DNA of 64,000 nucleotides from Amblyomma americanum (GCF_052857255.1 NW_027526485.1:1922001-1986000); one strand, 5' to 3'; positions 46,884-60,418 are shown, numbered from the stretch's first letter. Notes: a model not told the origin generated them from the sequence alone. Program-made: numbers and translations.

Positions 46884-47192
46884 TTAAATTTTGGTTCTCT
46901 GTCTAATACCTGCATAGAAGATACAATTCCTGAAGGGACCGGCTATCGGTGCTGAAGGCAGTCCTCTTTTATTAAGTATCGTGATGAGCACTGCATTCAA
47001 GAAACGCGTGTGCTGTTGAAAGCATCCCACGCAGCGCATTTTATCAACAAAGGAAATAATGTGCACTTGTTCTGGTTCACACAAATGATATAGTTCAAAG
47101 CAGCCCTTTGCCGATGTCGAGACCAGCAAAAGGTTGCCCTCTAAACGTTCTCGAACGCGTATTTCCCAAGTAGAACACATGAGCATTTTCAT
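46884..47192 (-). other. ORF partly conserved between duplication units
   Basis: A 102-codon minus-strand frame (LEGNLLLVSTSAKGC, EQVHIISFVDKMRCVGCF, RFLNAVLITILNKRG). The unit 1 counterpart reads VAGKLLLVRTMADGG at 40,060-40,110 and QVHVKFFLDKIPCLRCF near 38,300-38,350 in the matching frame, separated by the 1.65-kb insertion. I do not recognise the family. Either a fossil exon or coincidence in AT-moderate DNA. Confidence 0.25.
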
Positions 47193-47918
47193 ATCGGCAT
47201 CGTTTCCCGGTTCGGAAATTTTCCTTTCGTAAAATTAAAAGCTGACAAATATAGAGTAGTGTAGAAAAAAAGGATCGAGGAAAACGTTTGCAGTTTGGTA
47301 GTGCACAAGAGACTCGAATTTAAGTTATCAATGTGTATGTACAAATTGCATTGCTTGAAGGTCTGAAAGTAAAAACAACGTTTGTTTTTAATACAAGAAC
47401 TGACACCGGTGTTCAGTGAGCCGCATCAAACGACGATTTTTTTTACAAATGCCTGTGCTGTTTCCTGGTAGCTGTGGCTGGCCAGGAGCAAATTTCAGAG
47501 ACCTTTATTGCATCTGTATTGAACTGTATCAAACCATGAGTAGAGGAGCCTTCTGTTTTTTGACTAGTAACGAGTGTACAAAGATTTTTTATAAGATATT
47601 GGATCAAACTAAGAGCAGAAGTGCCTTTCGGTTATGTTAGCTGCGACATAAAAACTCGGTGGGGTGCTAACATTTGCAGATACAAAACCAATTGATCTAG
47701 CAATACGGTTCCAACTTACGCAAAAATCGCATGAATAAATATTGAGACAGGTAGGAACACAGTTTAAAATATGGAGTGGCTACACGCACTTTGAGCCAAC
47801 GTTATAAATTAAGACACATGCCGTATCGATATGGTTTTCCTTCCACTTGCGCTATTCAAGATAATTTAAAATGCCGCCAATCGTGTGATCAGGCGATACC
47901 TGTGCGATGGTAACCCTA

Positions 47919-48068
47919 CACTCAAACCTCGTTATAACGATATGGTAGAAATAACGAACTAATGAGGAATCTTCTTAGAATCAGAGCTTACATAGACTAT
48001 AACGACGCAACGGCTGTAACGAATTAATCGCCTGACCCCTTCAACTTCGTTGTAGAGAGGTTCAACTG
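47919..48068. mobile_element. pogo/Tigger-type MITE in unit 2
   Basis: 150 bp, TA target duplication at 47,917-47,918 and 48,069-48,070, ends CACTCAAACCTCGTTATAAC and GAGAGGTTCAACTG. The CAGT.AACCTCGTTATAACGA-type terminus is typical of pogo/Tigger derivatives. Confidence 0.75.
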
Positions 48069-48070
48069 TA

Positions 48071-49719
48071 TTTTTTACGCCCGACTGCGTTGAGGAAAAA
48101 GCTTGTATGTGTTAGGTAGTAAGTGATGAGCTTTCCCTGTGGGAAAAGTTTGATTAAATTGGTGTCCCGAATTTTTTGTGAGCAAAATAATCTCTGGACA
48201 ATAGCTTCGTTCTTTAGCGATAAATGTTCAAAAGTTCGGTTATGTTAGATAGTGTGTGATATCTCCCTGTGGGAAAAATTTGGACCATGTGGTTCAGTTA
48301 GGTAATATATTAAACGTGAAATTAACGCTTCGACATCACCATAGCCACGTATGTAGACATAGCTTCTTCGCACAATTGTGTCGTTCTATAAAAATATATG
48401 TGCAAAAGTTTGATCATGTTAGATAATACGCGATGAGTTCTTGATGTTGGGTAAAAAAAAGGCCGCCAAAGTCTGGATGACGTTGAAGTAACAGGCGTTA
48501 GCAGTTTGGTTTACTAGACGATGAAAGCGGAGAACGAGCCGCTCGTCTCGAGAAACTTGATGTAATACCCTTTGAAACTGGTTGGATTGCCACCATGCAC
48601 GGCTACGCGTGCACACACGCCGCCTAGCGAAGCGATCGCCGCCTAGCGCCCTCTATCAGAGAAAGTGCGGTGCACGTCTACCCGTTGTCGAATTACACCC
48701 CCTCAAGATACGCCCCAAAAGGACTTTGCTTCGTTTGGGGGTTAAGTTGGGCCTAGAACTCAGCTTGCGGTGCGATATGGTAACGCTTCAATTAGTAATT
48801 GCATGTATACAATATTTACCTATTATTTATTGTGGTTTTATTTCTATACCATAACCTATACGCTTGTATTTGCCTACCAGAGTCGGCACACAACTGTCCC
48901 CGGATGGGTGCCCCTAGTTGTCGGAGTATATATAGCGGGACGAACGCACACTTCTGCAGCGGTCCCTTTACCTACGTACCCGTTATGGGATATTTTTTGC
49001 TGAGGGGGGAAGGGAAGGGAGGGCCCAAACAGTTTTAATGGTCGCCATCTTGGATTCAGAAAACCGAAACTATAGTGCCTAGAATATACTGGCTAGTGTG
49101 CCGAGCGCCAGCACACTGGGAGATGGAGGCGCCGTTAGCAATGAAAGCCCACCGATGGCGACAGAGGGAACTGCTGGTCGGGAGGGTGCTGCCGCAGCAG
49201 ACGATGTGGTTTTCTCGGTTCGGAAGGCAGCAACCTGGTGTTGTGCGTGCGTGATTAACTTGCTTGTGCGCGTATTTTTTGTTCAGCGAGGTGTAGTGTT
49301 CGGTGTCCTGTGTGGCTGCTTGCAGATGCAAGTCATTGCGTCCGCTCCTGCCTGTAGTTCTGTGTGAATTCGTCGGTTATGTGCGCGCGTTCTGTGCGCG
49401 CGTGTATCTATTCTGCGCATTTTAGTCATGTAGTAAAATCATCGACTGAACTCCCGATTGCACTTTTCACGTGTCTATAACTAAACGAGCTAGATGTCAC
49501 AGCACAAAAAAATGTCAAAACCTAAGCGACCATGCAAAGAGACTTGCTTTCGAGTGCCGCTGTGCAAAGGCGGTTACCGCTCGAACAAGGAGCGTGTATC
49601 CTTATGTTTAGTGCACAACCTTATGGTACAGGTCTTGTAGAATGGAAACGAAACTTCAAAAGAGAAAAGAGAAGGCATAGGCCGGCAAAATCACTCGTGA
49701 ATCGGCTCACTCGTCCTCA
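48071..49719. other. Intergenic stretch with CpG-rich island near 49.1 kb
   Basis: No gene named. ACTATAGTGCCTAGAATATA at 49,069 recurs in near-inverted form at 53,192-53,212 (GTATATTCTAGGCACT), marking two copies of a dispersed repeat or the ends of a 4.1-kb unit. The ORFs 49,098-49,367 next to it show no motif. Confidence 0.4.
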
Positions 49720-49852
49720 CTCACGTTAATATCAGATCATGATCTGAGCCGTGGAGTAAGTCCGGACTCACATCAGATCGCGTTCTGAGCCGCGAGTGAG
49801 CCCGGACTCATGTGCATATCATGATCTAAGTTGTGAGTTCGGGCTCGCGTTC
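49720..49852. repeat. Minisatellite, about three copies of a 40-48-bp unit
   Basis: Units share ACTCA(C/T), ATCATGATCTGAGCC, GTGAGT and CCGGACTCA words. Copies are imperfect. Confidence 0.7.
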
Positions 49853-51640
49853 AATACAATATACAATACTGCCAGTCTCAGAAAGAGACCGTGGCAGGTG
49901 GGCAACCAGTACAATATAATGTTCAAAACACAAAAGAGAAATTACAAGCAGATCAACAAAAAGAACTCTTACAATACATGTTACATAACTACTAGTAGGC
50001 AGGTTACTAAAGAATACCTTTAAGGATCAGAACTGTAACAAAAAAGAAAACAAGTACAGCAGCAGTCATTCATGCCAGCAAGCATGCTGGTATTCGAAAT
50101 ATTTAACAATAGGAACTTGAAGAAAGCGAAAAAAAGGTAACGGTGGCAATAGACAATGCAATCATCCTTAAAAGTAACATAGTATTAAGAGATGTAATTG
50201 TTGGGCAGTCATCTGGTAAGATGTGGGCCTATTGGCACATTACTGATTCTTGTTACATTCTACTAATCTTGAAGCGAAGGAAGATAGAGAGTCCGACATG
50301 GTAATCGATGGATCGAGTCGATTCCATTCGCTGATGGCTAAAGGAAAGAAAGAATGCTTGAGAGTGTTCGTTCGGCATGAGTATTCAGCTAGCGTGTGCG
50401 CATGTTTGTGCCGGGATTGTCGTGACTGTGAGAAACATACGTATTTAAACACATCTATAATGTAATTGTTGTGTAGTAATTGATATAAAAACTTCAGGCG
50501 GGATTCTTTTGCCCCAGATAATAGTGATGGAAGGCCAGATGATGCGGCAAGATCGGTAGGTGAAACAGAGGGTTTGTATTTGTTATGAATGAACCTTACA
50601 GCTTTTCGTTGCACCTTGTCAAGCCGAGTGATGTTAGTGATTGATTGTGGGAACCAAACAGTGCTTGCGTATTCTAAACTTGGCCTTACGAGGGTAGTGT
50701 AGGCAAACAGTTTGGTGTTTTGAGGGGCCAGACGTAGGCATCTTCTAAGAAAGAACAGCTTTCGCAAGGCCGCAGAGGTAATATTGGCTATATGTGCGTC
50801 CCATCTTAGGTCAGAAGTTAAAGTTAACCCTAGGTATTTATGTTCAGAAACCCTTGAAAGAGTTGATTCCTTGATACTGTAGGCATAGTTATATGGCTGT
50901 TTTTTCCTGGTGACTGTCATGCAAACGGATTTTTTATTGTTTAATGTCATCTGCCAAGTTTTACACTATTCAACAATTGTGTTAAGAGAGCTGCTTAGCA
51001 TAAAGTAGTCTTCAGGATTTTTTATCGTTTTGTACAGAATGCAATCATCGGCGAAAAGTTTTATGTTACACTCAATATTGTTGGCAATATCGTTGATGAA
51101 AACTAAGAACAACACTGGTCCTAGGACAGATCCTGCGGGACTCCTGATGTAACGGGAACTGGTCTTGATTGAACTTGTTCGAAAGTTACAAATTGTGAGC
51201 GGTTCGTCAAAAAATCTGTGATCCAGTGTAACACTTGGCCATCTCCAATTATGATGCGTAGTTTTGTTATTAGTTTGTTGTGGCTTACACTGTCAAATGC
51301 TTTAGAGAAGTCTAGTAGTATTATATATGTTGGACTGCAGTCGCCAATACTAAGGGCTAGGTCATGCACAACCTCTGTTAGTTGGGTGACAGTTGATAAG
51401 CCACGACGAAAGCCATGTTGATGGGGTGATAATAGGTTTTCCGTCTCCAGAAAGTGCTTTAAGTGTTTTGCTATAATGTGCTCCATGATTTTGCACGACG
51501 TACTGGTGAGGCAAATGGGTCGATAGTTAGAGGGTGAGTTTGTATCTCCGGATTTATGAATGGGTAGAACATTTGCTTTTTTCCAATCGTCGGGTAGCTT
51601 CGAAGTTGATAAACGTGCTCACATTCAGAGCCTGGCCAGG
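49853..51640 (-). mobile_element. CR1/L2-type LINE, 5'-truncated RT, one frameshift, one stop
   Basis: Minus strand, from about 51,600: LPDDWKKANVLPIHKSGD, SNYRPICLTSTSCKIMEHII, HGFRRGLSTVTQL, LLDFSKAFDSVSHNKL (RT domain A), TSGVPQ, then a one-base deletion near 51,127 and LGPVLFLVFINDIANN with LFADDCILY (domain C, FADD). A TAG replaces a Trp near 50,964, after which the frame is open from 50,950 to 50,240 (YKYLGLTLTSDLRWDAHI-like, LVRPSLEYASTVWFP, VQRKAVRFIHNKY). The 3' UTR runs to an ATTGTAT-type tail near 49,853-49,875. Only two lesions over about 1.3 kb of coding suggest moderate age. The 5' end abuts the GT microsatellite. Confidence 0.9.
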
Positions 51641-54287
<2,647 letters not shown>

Positions 54288-54618
54288 ATTGTTGGGGAAC
54301 GGAAACGGCGCATTATCGGTCTAATGTCGCTGGACATCTGAACTGCACTGTAATGGAAGATAATAACTTCGGGAAGGAAATGGCGCAGTATCTGCCTGAT
54401 GAGGAGAGAATGAAAGAAAGGAAAAATTTGGTGCCGTATTGGAGAGCTCTGGAATTATTTCGTCCACCTGGGGATCTTTGACGTGCACTGACATCGCACA
54501 GTACACGGGCGCCTTAGCGTTTTGCCTCCCCAAAAACGCAGCCGCCTCAGGCGTGTTCCAACCCGGGAACTCCGGATCAGTAGCCGAGCACCCTAATCAC
54601 TGAGCCACCACGGCGGGT
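54288..54618 (-). mobile_element. tRNA-derived SINE (Ruka-like), long form, minus
   Basis: TCACTGAGCCACCACGGCGG (A box inverse) and TCCAACCCGGGAACTCCGG (B box region) at the right end. The tail portion is partly duplicated (GAAACGGCGCATTATCGG and GAAATGGCGCAGTATCTG). Confidence 0.85.
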
Positions 54619-54769
54619 CTGTAAGGGACGAGATTTTTTAATTTCAGTTTTCAAACGCAAAACGCGGCCGTGTGCTGTGGCGGTGGCGAAAGACACGCGC
54701 AGAGGGCACGCGCAGAGAGGCACGCGCAGAGAGGTATGATTGGACTCACTACTAAGAGGCCGTCCCTAA

Positions 54770-55060
54770 CAAATACTAGGTGGGGCCCCTAGCACGGGAC
54801 CCCAGTGGCGTCGGCCACGAGCCGCGCGCGCTCAACTAGGGTATTTTGAGCCTGTAGGTCAGAGCAGCCGAGCAGGGCCGCCTCCCAGTCCTCCCGGGTG
54901 GAGTTGGTGTGAGGGAGATAACAGGGTTGAAGGGGAGGCAGACACCATCTGAGAGATGTCCAAAGACTTCACCGCACAGTGCGGACAGCTGCCGGAGAAA
55001 GCAGACCTGCCGGATGTCAGTGTAACGAAACAATTCAAGGGGGCACTTTGTTGACCTAAA
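54770..55060 (-). mobile_element. I-type LINE C-terminal fragment
   Basis: Minus strand reads SCPHCAVKSLDISQMVSASP, then STREDWEAALLGCSDLQAQ and LVERARLVADATGVP with a stop. This matches the knuckle and C-terminal helices of the I-type family also seen at 2,100-2,350 (SWEDWEVLLMS...), though a different lineage. Followed by three copies of GCACGCGCAGAGAG near 54,690-54,735. Confidence 0.7.
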
Positions 55061-55675
55061 TAGCGGTAAGGCGAAAGCCTTTATCGAGTTGTGGCTGCTT
55101 GGTCGCTGTTGTTCCTTAGCGCGCGCGCTTGGTTGCTGGAGGCACAAGAGAGCGTTTAAACGGCATCCTTCCTTATCGGCGTTCGGGAGGCGTCCGGTAA
55201 ACTTCCTGGGGAGCGCTCCTCTAGAACGACTGTGGCGCTACTCAGTGACGTCACACGCATGCGCAGTAGGCTAAAGCACAGATGCGTTACTCTGCTTAGG
55301 TGTAAGAATGCGAAAGCATGTATCTTGAGGAAAGGAAAGGTTGTTTAGGGAAGGAAAGGACACCGTAAATCTCAGATTTCGACATCTCAGTGGACACCTC
55401 AACCGTGCCTTATACCACGCAACTGAAGGTGTATATAATTCAATAAAGGCCGAGTTTGGGCGAGTTGGTTTACCATGCTGAACGTAAAAGCGCAAAAAAC
55501 AAGGAAGTAGAATAAGACACGTCCTTGTTTTTTGCGCTTTTACGTTCAGCATAAAGGTGCATATGTCATTGGTCCAAACCACTGTCGCAAGCTAGCCCGG
55601 AACTTGGCTAAAACATGCAGACTATCATGATGATGATAATATCCAAAGGGATATTCTAAGACACTACTCGGATAC
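55061..55675. other. Intergenic stretch with a perfect hairpin
   Basis: GC-rich around 55,100-55,270, otherwise unremarkable except for the hairpin at 55,475-55,552. Confidence 0.4.
55475..55552. repeat. Perfect 31-bp inverted repeat with 16-base loop
   Basis: Arm one (55,475-55,505) starts ATGCTGAACGTAAAAGCGC; arm two (55,522-55,552) is its exact reverse complement. Confidence 0.95.
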
Positions 55676-55957
55676 CTGCCGCGGAGGCTCAGAGGTTAGA
55701 GCGCTCGGCTACTGATCCGGACTACCCGGGTTCGAACCCGACCGCTGCGGCCGCGTTTCGATGGAGGCGAAACGCAAAGGCGCCCCTGTGGTCGAAATTG
55801 GTCGAAGATGGTCGAAATTATTCCGGAGCCCTCCACTACGGCACCTCATTCTCCCTTTCACTCCCTCCTTTATCCATTTCCTTGCGCAGAGGTTCAGGTG
55901 CCCGCCGATATGAGAGACAGATACTGCGCCATTTCCTTTCCACAAACACCAATTTCC
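55676..55957 (+). mobile_element. tRNA-derived SINE (Ruka-like), long form, plus
   Basis: CTGCCGCGGAGGCTCAGAGG head with A box GGCTCAGAGG, B box GGTTCGAACCC, a duplicated GGTCGAA stretch in the body, and the TTTCCTTTCCACAAACACC tail. Confidence 0.9.
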
Positions 55958-56235
55958 ATTTCACTCAGAATGCAGTAGTACGAATGGTTGCTCAAGATTT
56001 TGGTGAATGCATTCGGGAATAATGCCACGACATTGAGGTAACCAGTGCCGACATCGCTGGGACTTCGTATGCACTTCCGATATCTGTTGCTCAAGCCAGC
56101 GTCGGCGCTGAGGGAGACGCGGTTTTGCGCCGTGCCTCTGTTTCCATTATTCAACTTATGATAAAGATTTCTTTATCGAGTTAATTTAGCCATCGGTGGG
56201 ACACAATTTGAATTTTGGCGCCATTTACCTTCCTT

Positions 56236-56655
56236 CCCTACAAGTAGATGGCGCTGCTTACATTTTCTCGTAGGGGAAGTTCTTTGTTGTTTGAGGCTAG
56301 AACTGGAGTTTTGCGGACTAAGAAGTATAGAGTCAGGTACCAGGAGATAGACACTTTGTGTATTGCGTGCGGAGAGGAGGAGGAAACGGCTGAACACTTG
56401 ATACTTTTCTGTAAAGGGCTTCACCCTACAGTGGAAGGCAGCGGGGCTGACTTACCCAAGGCATTGGGGTTTAGGGATAGTGAAGGGAAAGTGGATTTTA
56501 AGAGGTTAGAATTAACCAAGCGAAGGTTATCTGATTGGTGGCTAAAAGCAAGACAGGAGTAAAATTTCACAAGACATGGCTAGGTGGCTTGAGCCACCGC
56601 CCGATGTAAAGGGTTCAGCCGTATCCATCCATCCATCCATCCATCCATCGTTGCT
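56236..56655 (+). mobile_element. LINE ORF2 C-terminus with CCHC knuckle and ATCC tail
   Basis: Open 105-codon frame (56,248-56,562): SSLLFEARTGVLRTKKY, then CIACGEEEETAEHLILFC, a C-x2-C-x8-H-x4-C knuckle, then LTKRRLSDWWLKARQE and TAA. The 3' tail is (ATCC)n at 56,625-56,650. Knuckle-bearing C-termini with short simple tails are typical of I/Jockey/R1-like LINEs. The rest is missing. Confidence 0.75.
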
Positions 56656-56777
56656 TTTTCCGCTTTTGTTTTTTTGCTTCCTGTTCCTGTTTTCTGCCAC
56701 GGCAACGTTTTTTGATAAGAACTGTTGGAAAACTTTCACATGACTTGCCCCAGGTAATCGGCCCGATTTTCGTTGCT

Positions 56778-57150
56778 GTCTGTGTCCCTCTGCTGGTTAT
56801 ATTTGTTCGAAATATGTAAAAATGATGGGTGTAACGTTATGAGACCAGAAGCGGCAGAGTAGGTGAGGGAACAAACGCAGCTTAATGATATCCTAGTCGA
56901 AATCGAGAGGAAGAAATGGGCTTGGGCAGGGCATGTAATGGGCAGGAAAGATAACCGCTGGTCCTTAAACGTAACGGAGTGGATTCCAAGAGATATTAAG
57001 CGTAACAGAAAGTTAGGTGGGCGGATGAGGTTAAAAAATTTGCAGGAATAGGGTGGGCGCAGCCGGCTAAGGACCGGGTTAATTGGAGAGGCATGGGAGA
57101 GGCCTTTGCAGTCAGTGCAGTCAGGCTGATGGTGATAATAAATAGATAGC
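56778..57150 (+). mobile_element. RTE-type LINE 3' end (right inner)
   Basis: ERKKWAWAGHVMGRKDNRWS and LNVTEWIPRDIKRN, then frame-shifted VRWADEVKKFAGIG-equivalent. Mirrors 20,868-21,254. It marks the inner edge of the right arm near 56,778. Confidence 0.75.
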
Positions 57151-57588
57151 TTTTAATAGCATGCTTTATTCTTTGAAATGATGCGTAAAGCAAATTACTA
57201 TACACTGATCACCATTTGGCATTCGCCATTCATATGTTTCGCTTTCAACAGCGGAGTGGTGAAAAAAAGTACGTCGTCCAAGTTCAGTACTGGTGATGCT
57301 AGGAATGAAAAGACTGCGGTGTAATCATGCCTTCGTCGTTGTGATTTACTACATCGCTAAAATGTCTTGCGCATCACTAACAAGAATAAAATATGCAGCC
57401 AAAATTTGGTGTCTGCACTCAATGCCGCAGCCAGCCACATTATTTCGTTCTATTTGGTGTTGCTTTGATAAGCCACCACTACTAGGTCAAGAAATCTTAG
57501 ACGCCAGCAAATAACTAATATCATAATAGGATTTCATGAGAATGGTTATCCAGAATAAAAAAGAAAACATTAAAAATGGTTTCAGAGA

Positions 57589-58069
57589 ATGGCCATGGTA
57601 CAGTGTAGTCATGGTGGTGCCAGCGACTGCTCTGTTAAAAAAGCAAACATATCATCTATCCACATATACAAGGTTGGAAGACCGAAGCGCAATGTTGTTC
57701 CCTGGCAGAATATAACCCTAATAATGACGGGAATACAACCTAGCCGAGAAATTTGTTCAGAACATTTTGCGTCACTTAATGCCGATAAATTGAAATACTG
57801 ATGGAAAACTGTAGATGCTCAAGGAATAGTGCAGACAACCGTTTGGTTTTCAGTTCCCAGCGGTAAGGAAACAAACAGGAACTTCCGGCTCGGAATAATA
57901 AGCGCAGTGACACGTAAAAACACAGCATGCATTTCAAATTTCCTCCCCGTGTGCTCGCCGTACCCGTGTTGGAGCTTGCATAGGTGCGTGCAGTGCGTGC
58001 AGTCCAGGGTGAAGCACCAGCTTTGTCAGCTTTATTATCCGTTTTGTGGAGGACTGCTCTCCAAGATAG
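57589..58069 (+). pseudogene. THAP-like exon remnant (right copy) with splice donor
   Basis: MAMVQCSHGGASDCSVKKAN, then VPWQN, IQPSREICSEHFASL up to a TGA at 57,799-57,801; the last part fits the W...P....CSEHF end of a THAP zinc finger, but spacing of the first cysteines is irregular. Past the stop a second part reads YPFCGGLLSKI and ends at ATAG|GTAAGT (58,069|58,070), a strong donor. THAP domains are common in P-element-type and domesticated transposases. Both arms carry it. Confidence 0.3.
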
Positions 58070-58611
58070 GTAAGTAAATTTTTGTCAGTACTAGCGCTGG
58101 TTTTCAGTAGCCACTTTGGATGCTACACGTGGAAATGGGACAACACGCATATGTAAGTATACAAAGGCTGCAATGGAGCTGCACCGCTGCGCTCGAGTGC
58201 CTGGCTTACGTGGTTAAACTATTAGTTTGTGTGCAATTTGTAGTTATACATAAATCTCTCTTGCACTTCTCGGGTGCATTATGACTAGCGTTGTTTGCAT
58301 GCTGACAATCCTATCATGTGACCACCGCCTTGCTGTCAACCACGGTCTCTGACAACGCGGTATATTTTCACCGTAGTGCCGCGTTTTGCTTTGAAGCGGT
58401 TGGCCGTTTTCTAGATTAGTCGACAGCAACGATAGTGACGTCTGAGGAGTTGGAAATCTTTGGAACGGCATTTACGACGTTGGTCCAGGATCGCTGTGGT
58501 GTCCACGTAAAATGTTAAGCTGCTACTTGGGCGTTTTACATGATTTGCTAGTAATGCAAGAAATGTTTGCATGCTGGCAGTATGGCTTCCGCGTTTTTTT
58601 TTTCTGAGAAA

Positions 58612-58807
58612 CCCGCCGCGGTGGCTCAGTGGTTATGGCGCTCGGCTGCTGACCCGAAAGACGTGGGTTCGATCCCGGCCATGGCGGCTGAATTTCGATG
58701 GAGGCGAAATTCTACAGGCCCGTGTATTGTGCGATGTCAGTGCACGGTAAAGAACCCCACGTGGTCGAAATTTCCGGAGCCCTTCACTACGGCGTTCCTC
58801 ATGGCCT
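58612..58807 (+). mobile_element. tRNA-derived SINE (Ruka-like), short form, 5' part
   Basis: CCGCCGCGGTGGCTCAGTGG head with intact A box, B box GGTTCGATCCC, body AAAGAACCCCACGTGGTCGA. It is interrupted at CTCATGGCCTG (58,798) by a PLE fragment and resumes at 59,096. Confidence 0.9.
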
Positions 58808-59095
58808 GGAAACTAAACATTTTCACAGATTTGCCTGTGTGGTTGGGTTTGAAGACTTATAATAAACTGCACACCTTTAACCACAAATTTTAACTTTAAC
58901 CCAACGTTTCGAAGCCAAAACCTCCTCCCAGCGCCTTTCGCGTCACAGCTGAGTTCCTTTGACCCCCCCCATCCCCTTCATACTTAAAAGACGCTAGCTA
59001 CTGCCCTCAGTTACCCCTGATGAAGGAGCCGAGTCGGCTTCGAAACGTTGGATTAAATTAAACATTTCTCGTTGGAGATGTGCAGTTTATTATAA
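58808..59095 (+). mobile_element. Internally deleted PLE nested in the SINE
   Basis: GAAACTAAACATTTTCACAG (like 4,829) leads to TTATAATAAACTGCACA and GTTTCGAAGCC at 58,860-58,917, then the non-coding 3' part (GCCTTTCGCGTCACAGCTGA) and an end GGCTTCGAAACGTTGG to GCAGTTTATTATAA at 59,095. The 5' and 3' pieces are inverted copies of each other over about 60 bases. No ORF remains. A CTCATRGCCTG target duplication flanks it (58,798 and 59,097). Confidence 0.8.
59017..59046 (+). ncRNA. Hammerhead-ribozyme-like motif in nested PLE
   Basis: CTGATGA (59,017-59,023), A, GGAGCCG-AGT-CGGCTTC stem (59,025-59,041), GAAAC (59,042-59,046). Compared with the copy at 5,482, the stem position that is T-G there is C-G here, so pairing is kept. 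Confidence 0.5.
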
Positions 59096-59142
59096 CTCAT
59101 AGCCTGAGTCGCTTTGGGACCTTAGGCCCCCATAAACCATAA
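59096..59142 (+). mobile_element. SINE 3' end after PLE interruption
   Basis: CTCATAGCCTGAGTCGCTTT, GGGACCTTAGGCCCCCATAA: the expected end of the short SINE form. The left arm keeps only this last part (near 19,530-19,560). Confidence 0.8.
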
Positions 59143-59652
59143 TTTTAAGCCTAGTAGTCATGCTGAATCGTAGTATTCCTGTCGGGAGCGTAAATTTTTT
59201 AGCGAGTGTGAATACGCCTGACGCATGTAAAAGTTTTGCGAGCGTCGACAAAAGCAGTGTGGAACGAGTCAAGCATAAGCTTGCTCTACATACTTGTGGC
59301 TTTACCTTGCATAATTGTGTTTCAGAAAAAGGAAGAGGCCAAACCCGCAGTACTTTTTGTGCGTGGTAGCGTTCACGAAAGAAACGGATTAAGTCGGTGC
59401 AGTGCCGACTACCTGGCTGACGACGTCAAGACAAAGGTGCTTGTGGCCACCTCAAGGCACTACTGTCTGCCATTGAGCAGATGGCGAGGAAGAGGGTAGA
59501 GCCTCTACTGGACTGGCAGCGATGCCCTTGTAGAGTGTTGGGATATGCAGGTAAGAAAAGAGATGTGCTTTCGAGAAAGTCAGAACATTCATTTTCAGTT
59601 TTTTTCTTCCCTAGTCACAGAGCTGGAGAAAAAAGTTATGGACTTCAATAAT

Positions 59653-60418
59653 GGTGTCTTCGACTGGTCGATACCGTGGTCCGGTTAGGATCTGGCAGAG
59701 TGGGAGCCGCTCTCGCTCTGAGCGCATAGCGAGACTAGCCAAGCCGAATGGTCAGCGAGTTTTTAGAGCGGAATCGCAGGAGGCACAAGGGGGACGCAAC
59801 TTCCGGAGCCACTACGTGGCACCGCTGCTGATGTGAACAGTAGCCGCACGTAAGGTCCCTTGATTGCCTTTAGCCGCACGTAGCCGCGAACAGTTAGCAT
59901 CGCGGTCGCCGCTTAGCCTGTATCAATCGCTACCCCAGCTTTCCGTCCCACGGGACGCTCATTTTTCTAACCTCACCTTGTGGATAGCACTGTCGTCCTC
60001 GTCTGAGCTGCTGCTGGAATCGTTGTTGTCATGCGACAGCAACACAGACCGTGTTCCTAGCGTAGTTATCCGGCGTCTCTTAGACATTTTGCCTCACACA
60101 GCGCGGCACCCGCAAAACACAACACAGCAAGGATGCTACTACTGCGTAAAAAGCCTACACTTGCTTCTGCCTACGCGTAGGGGACACCGAAGCCTCGCAC
60201 TGCATTTGCGAAATGGCGGAAGTGGCTCTGTCACCCGGACTGATCTAGGAGTCGCTACTACTTTTTTTCTCGGAGCGTGTCAGAGCGCTCTGAGCTGGAG
60301 GCGAGCGCTCAGAAAGAACCAGCCGATTGTAGTCAGAGCGGCCAGTTTCGACCAGCTGAATGTGCGGTCGCCTCTCAGAGCGCTCTAGAGCGCTTTAAAG
60401 CGACCAGTCGAAGACACC
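59653..60418. mobile_element. TIR element, 766 bp, right copy
   Basis: Ends GGTGTCTTCGACTGGTCG and inverse CGACCAGTCGAAGACACC. Mirror of 18,304-19,014, with about 50 bp extra near its right end. Confidence 0.75.
59977..60087 (-). CDS. First-exon-like ORF with intact splice donor
   Basis: Minus-strand ATG at 60,087-60,085 opens 37 codons, MSKRRRITTLGTRSVLLSHD then SSSSSDEDDSAIHK, ending exactly at AAG|GTGAGG (donor at 59,976-59,971). A start codon, an acidic serine-rich N-terminus and a donor in phase look like exon 1 of a gene captured in, or belonging to, the TIR element. No downstream exon is recognised. Confidence 0.4.

Larger units (their letters stand above)
43300..48070 (+). repeat. 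Old direct duplication, unit 2
   Basis: Partner of 37,130-40,960 in the same orientation (anchor matches listed there). About 1.5 kb near 44,400-45,930 has no counterpart in unit 1. Confidence 0.8.
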
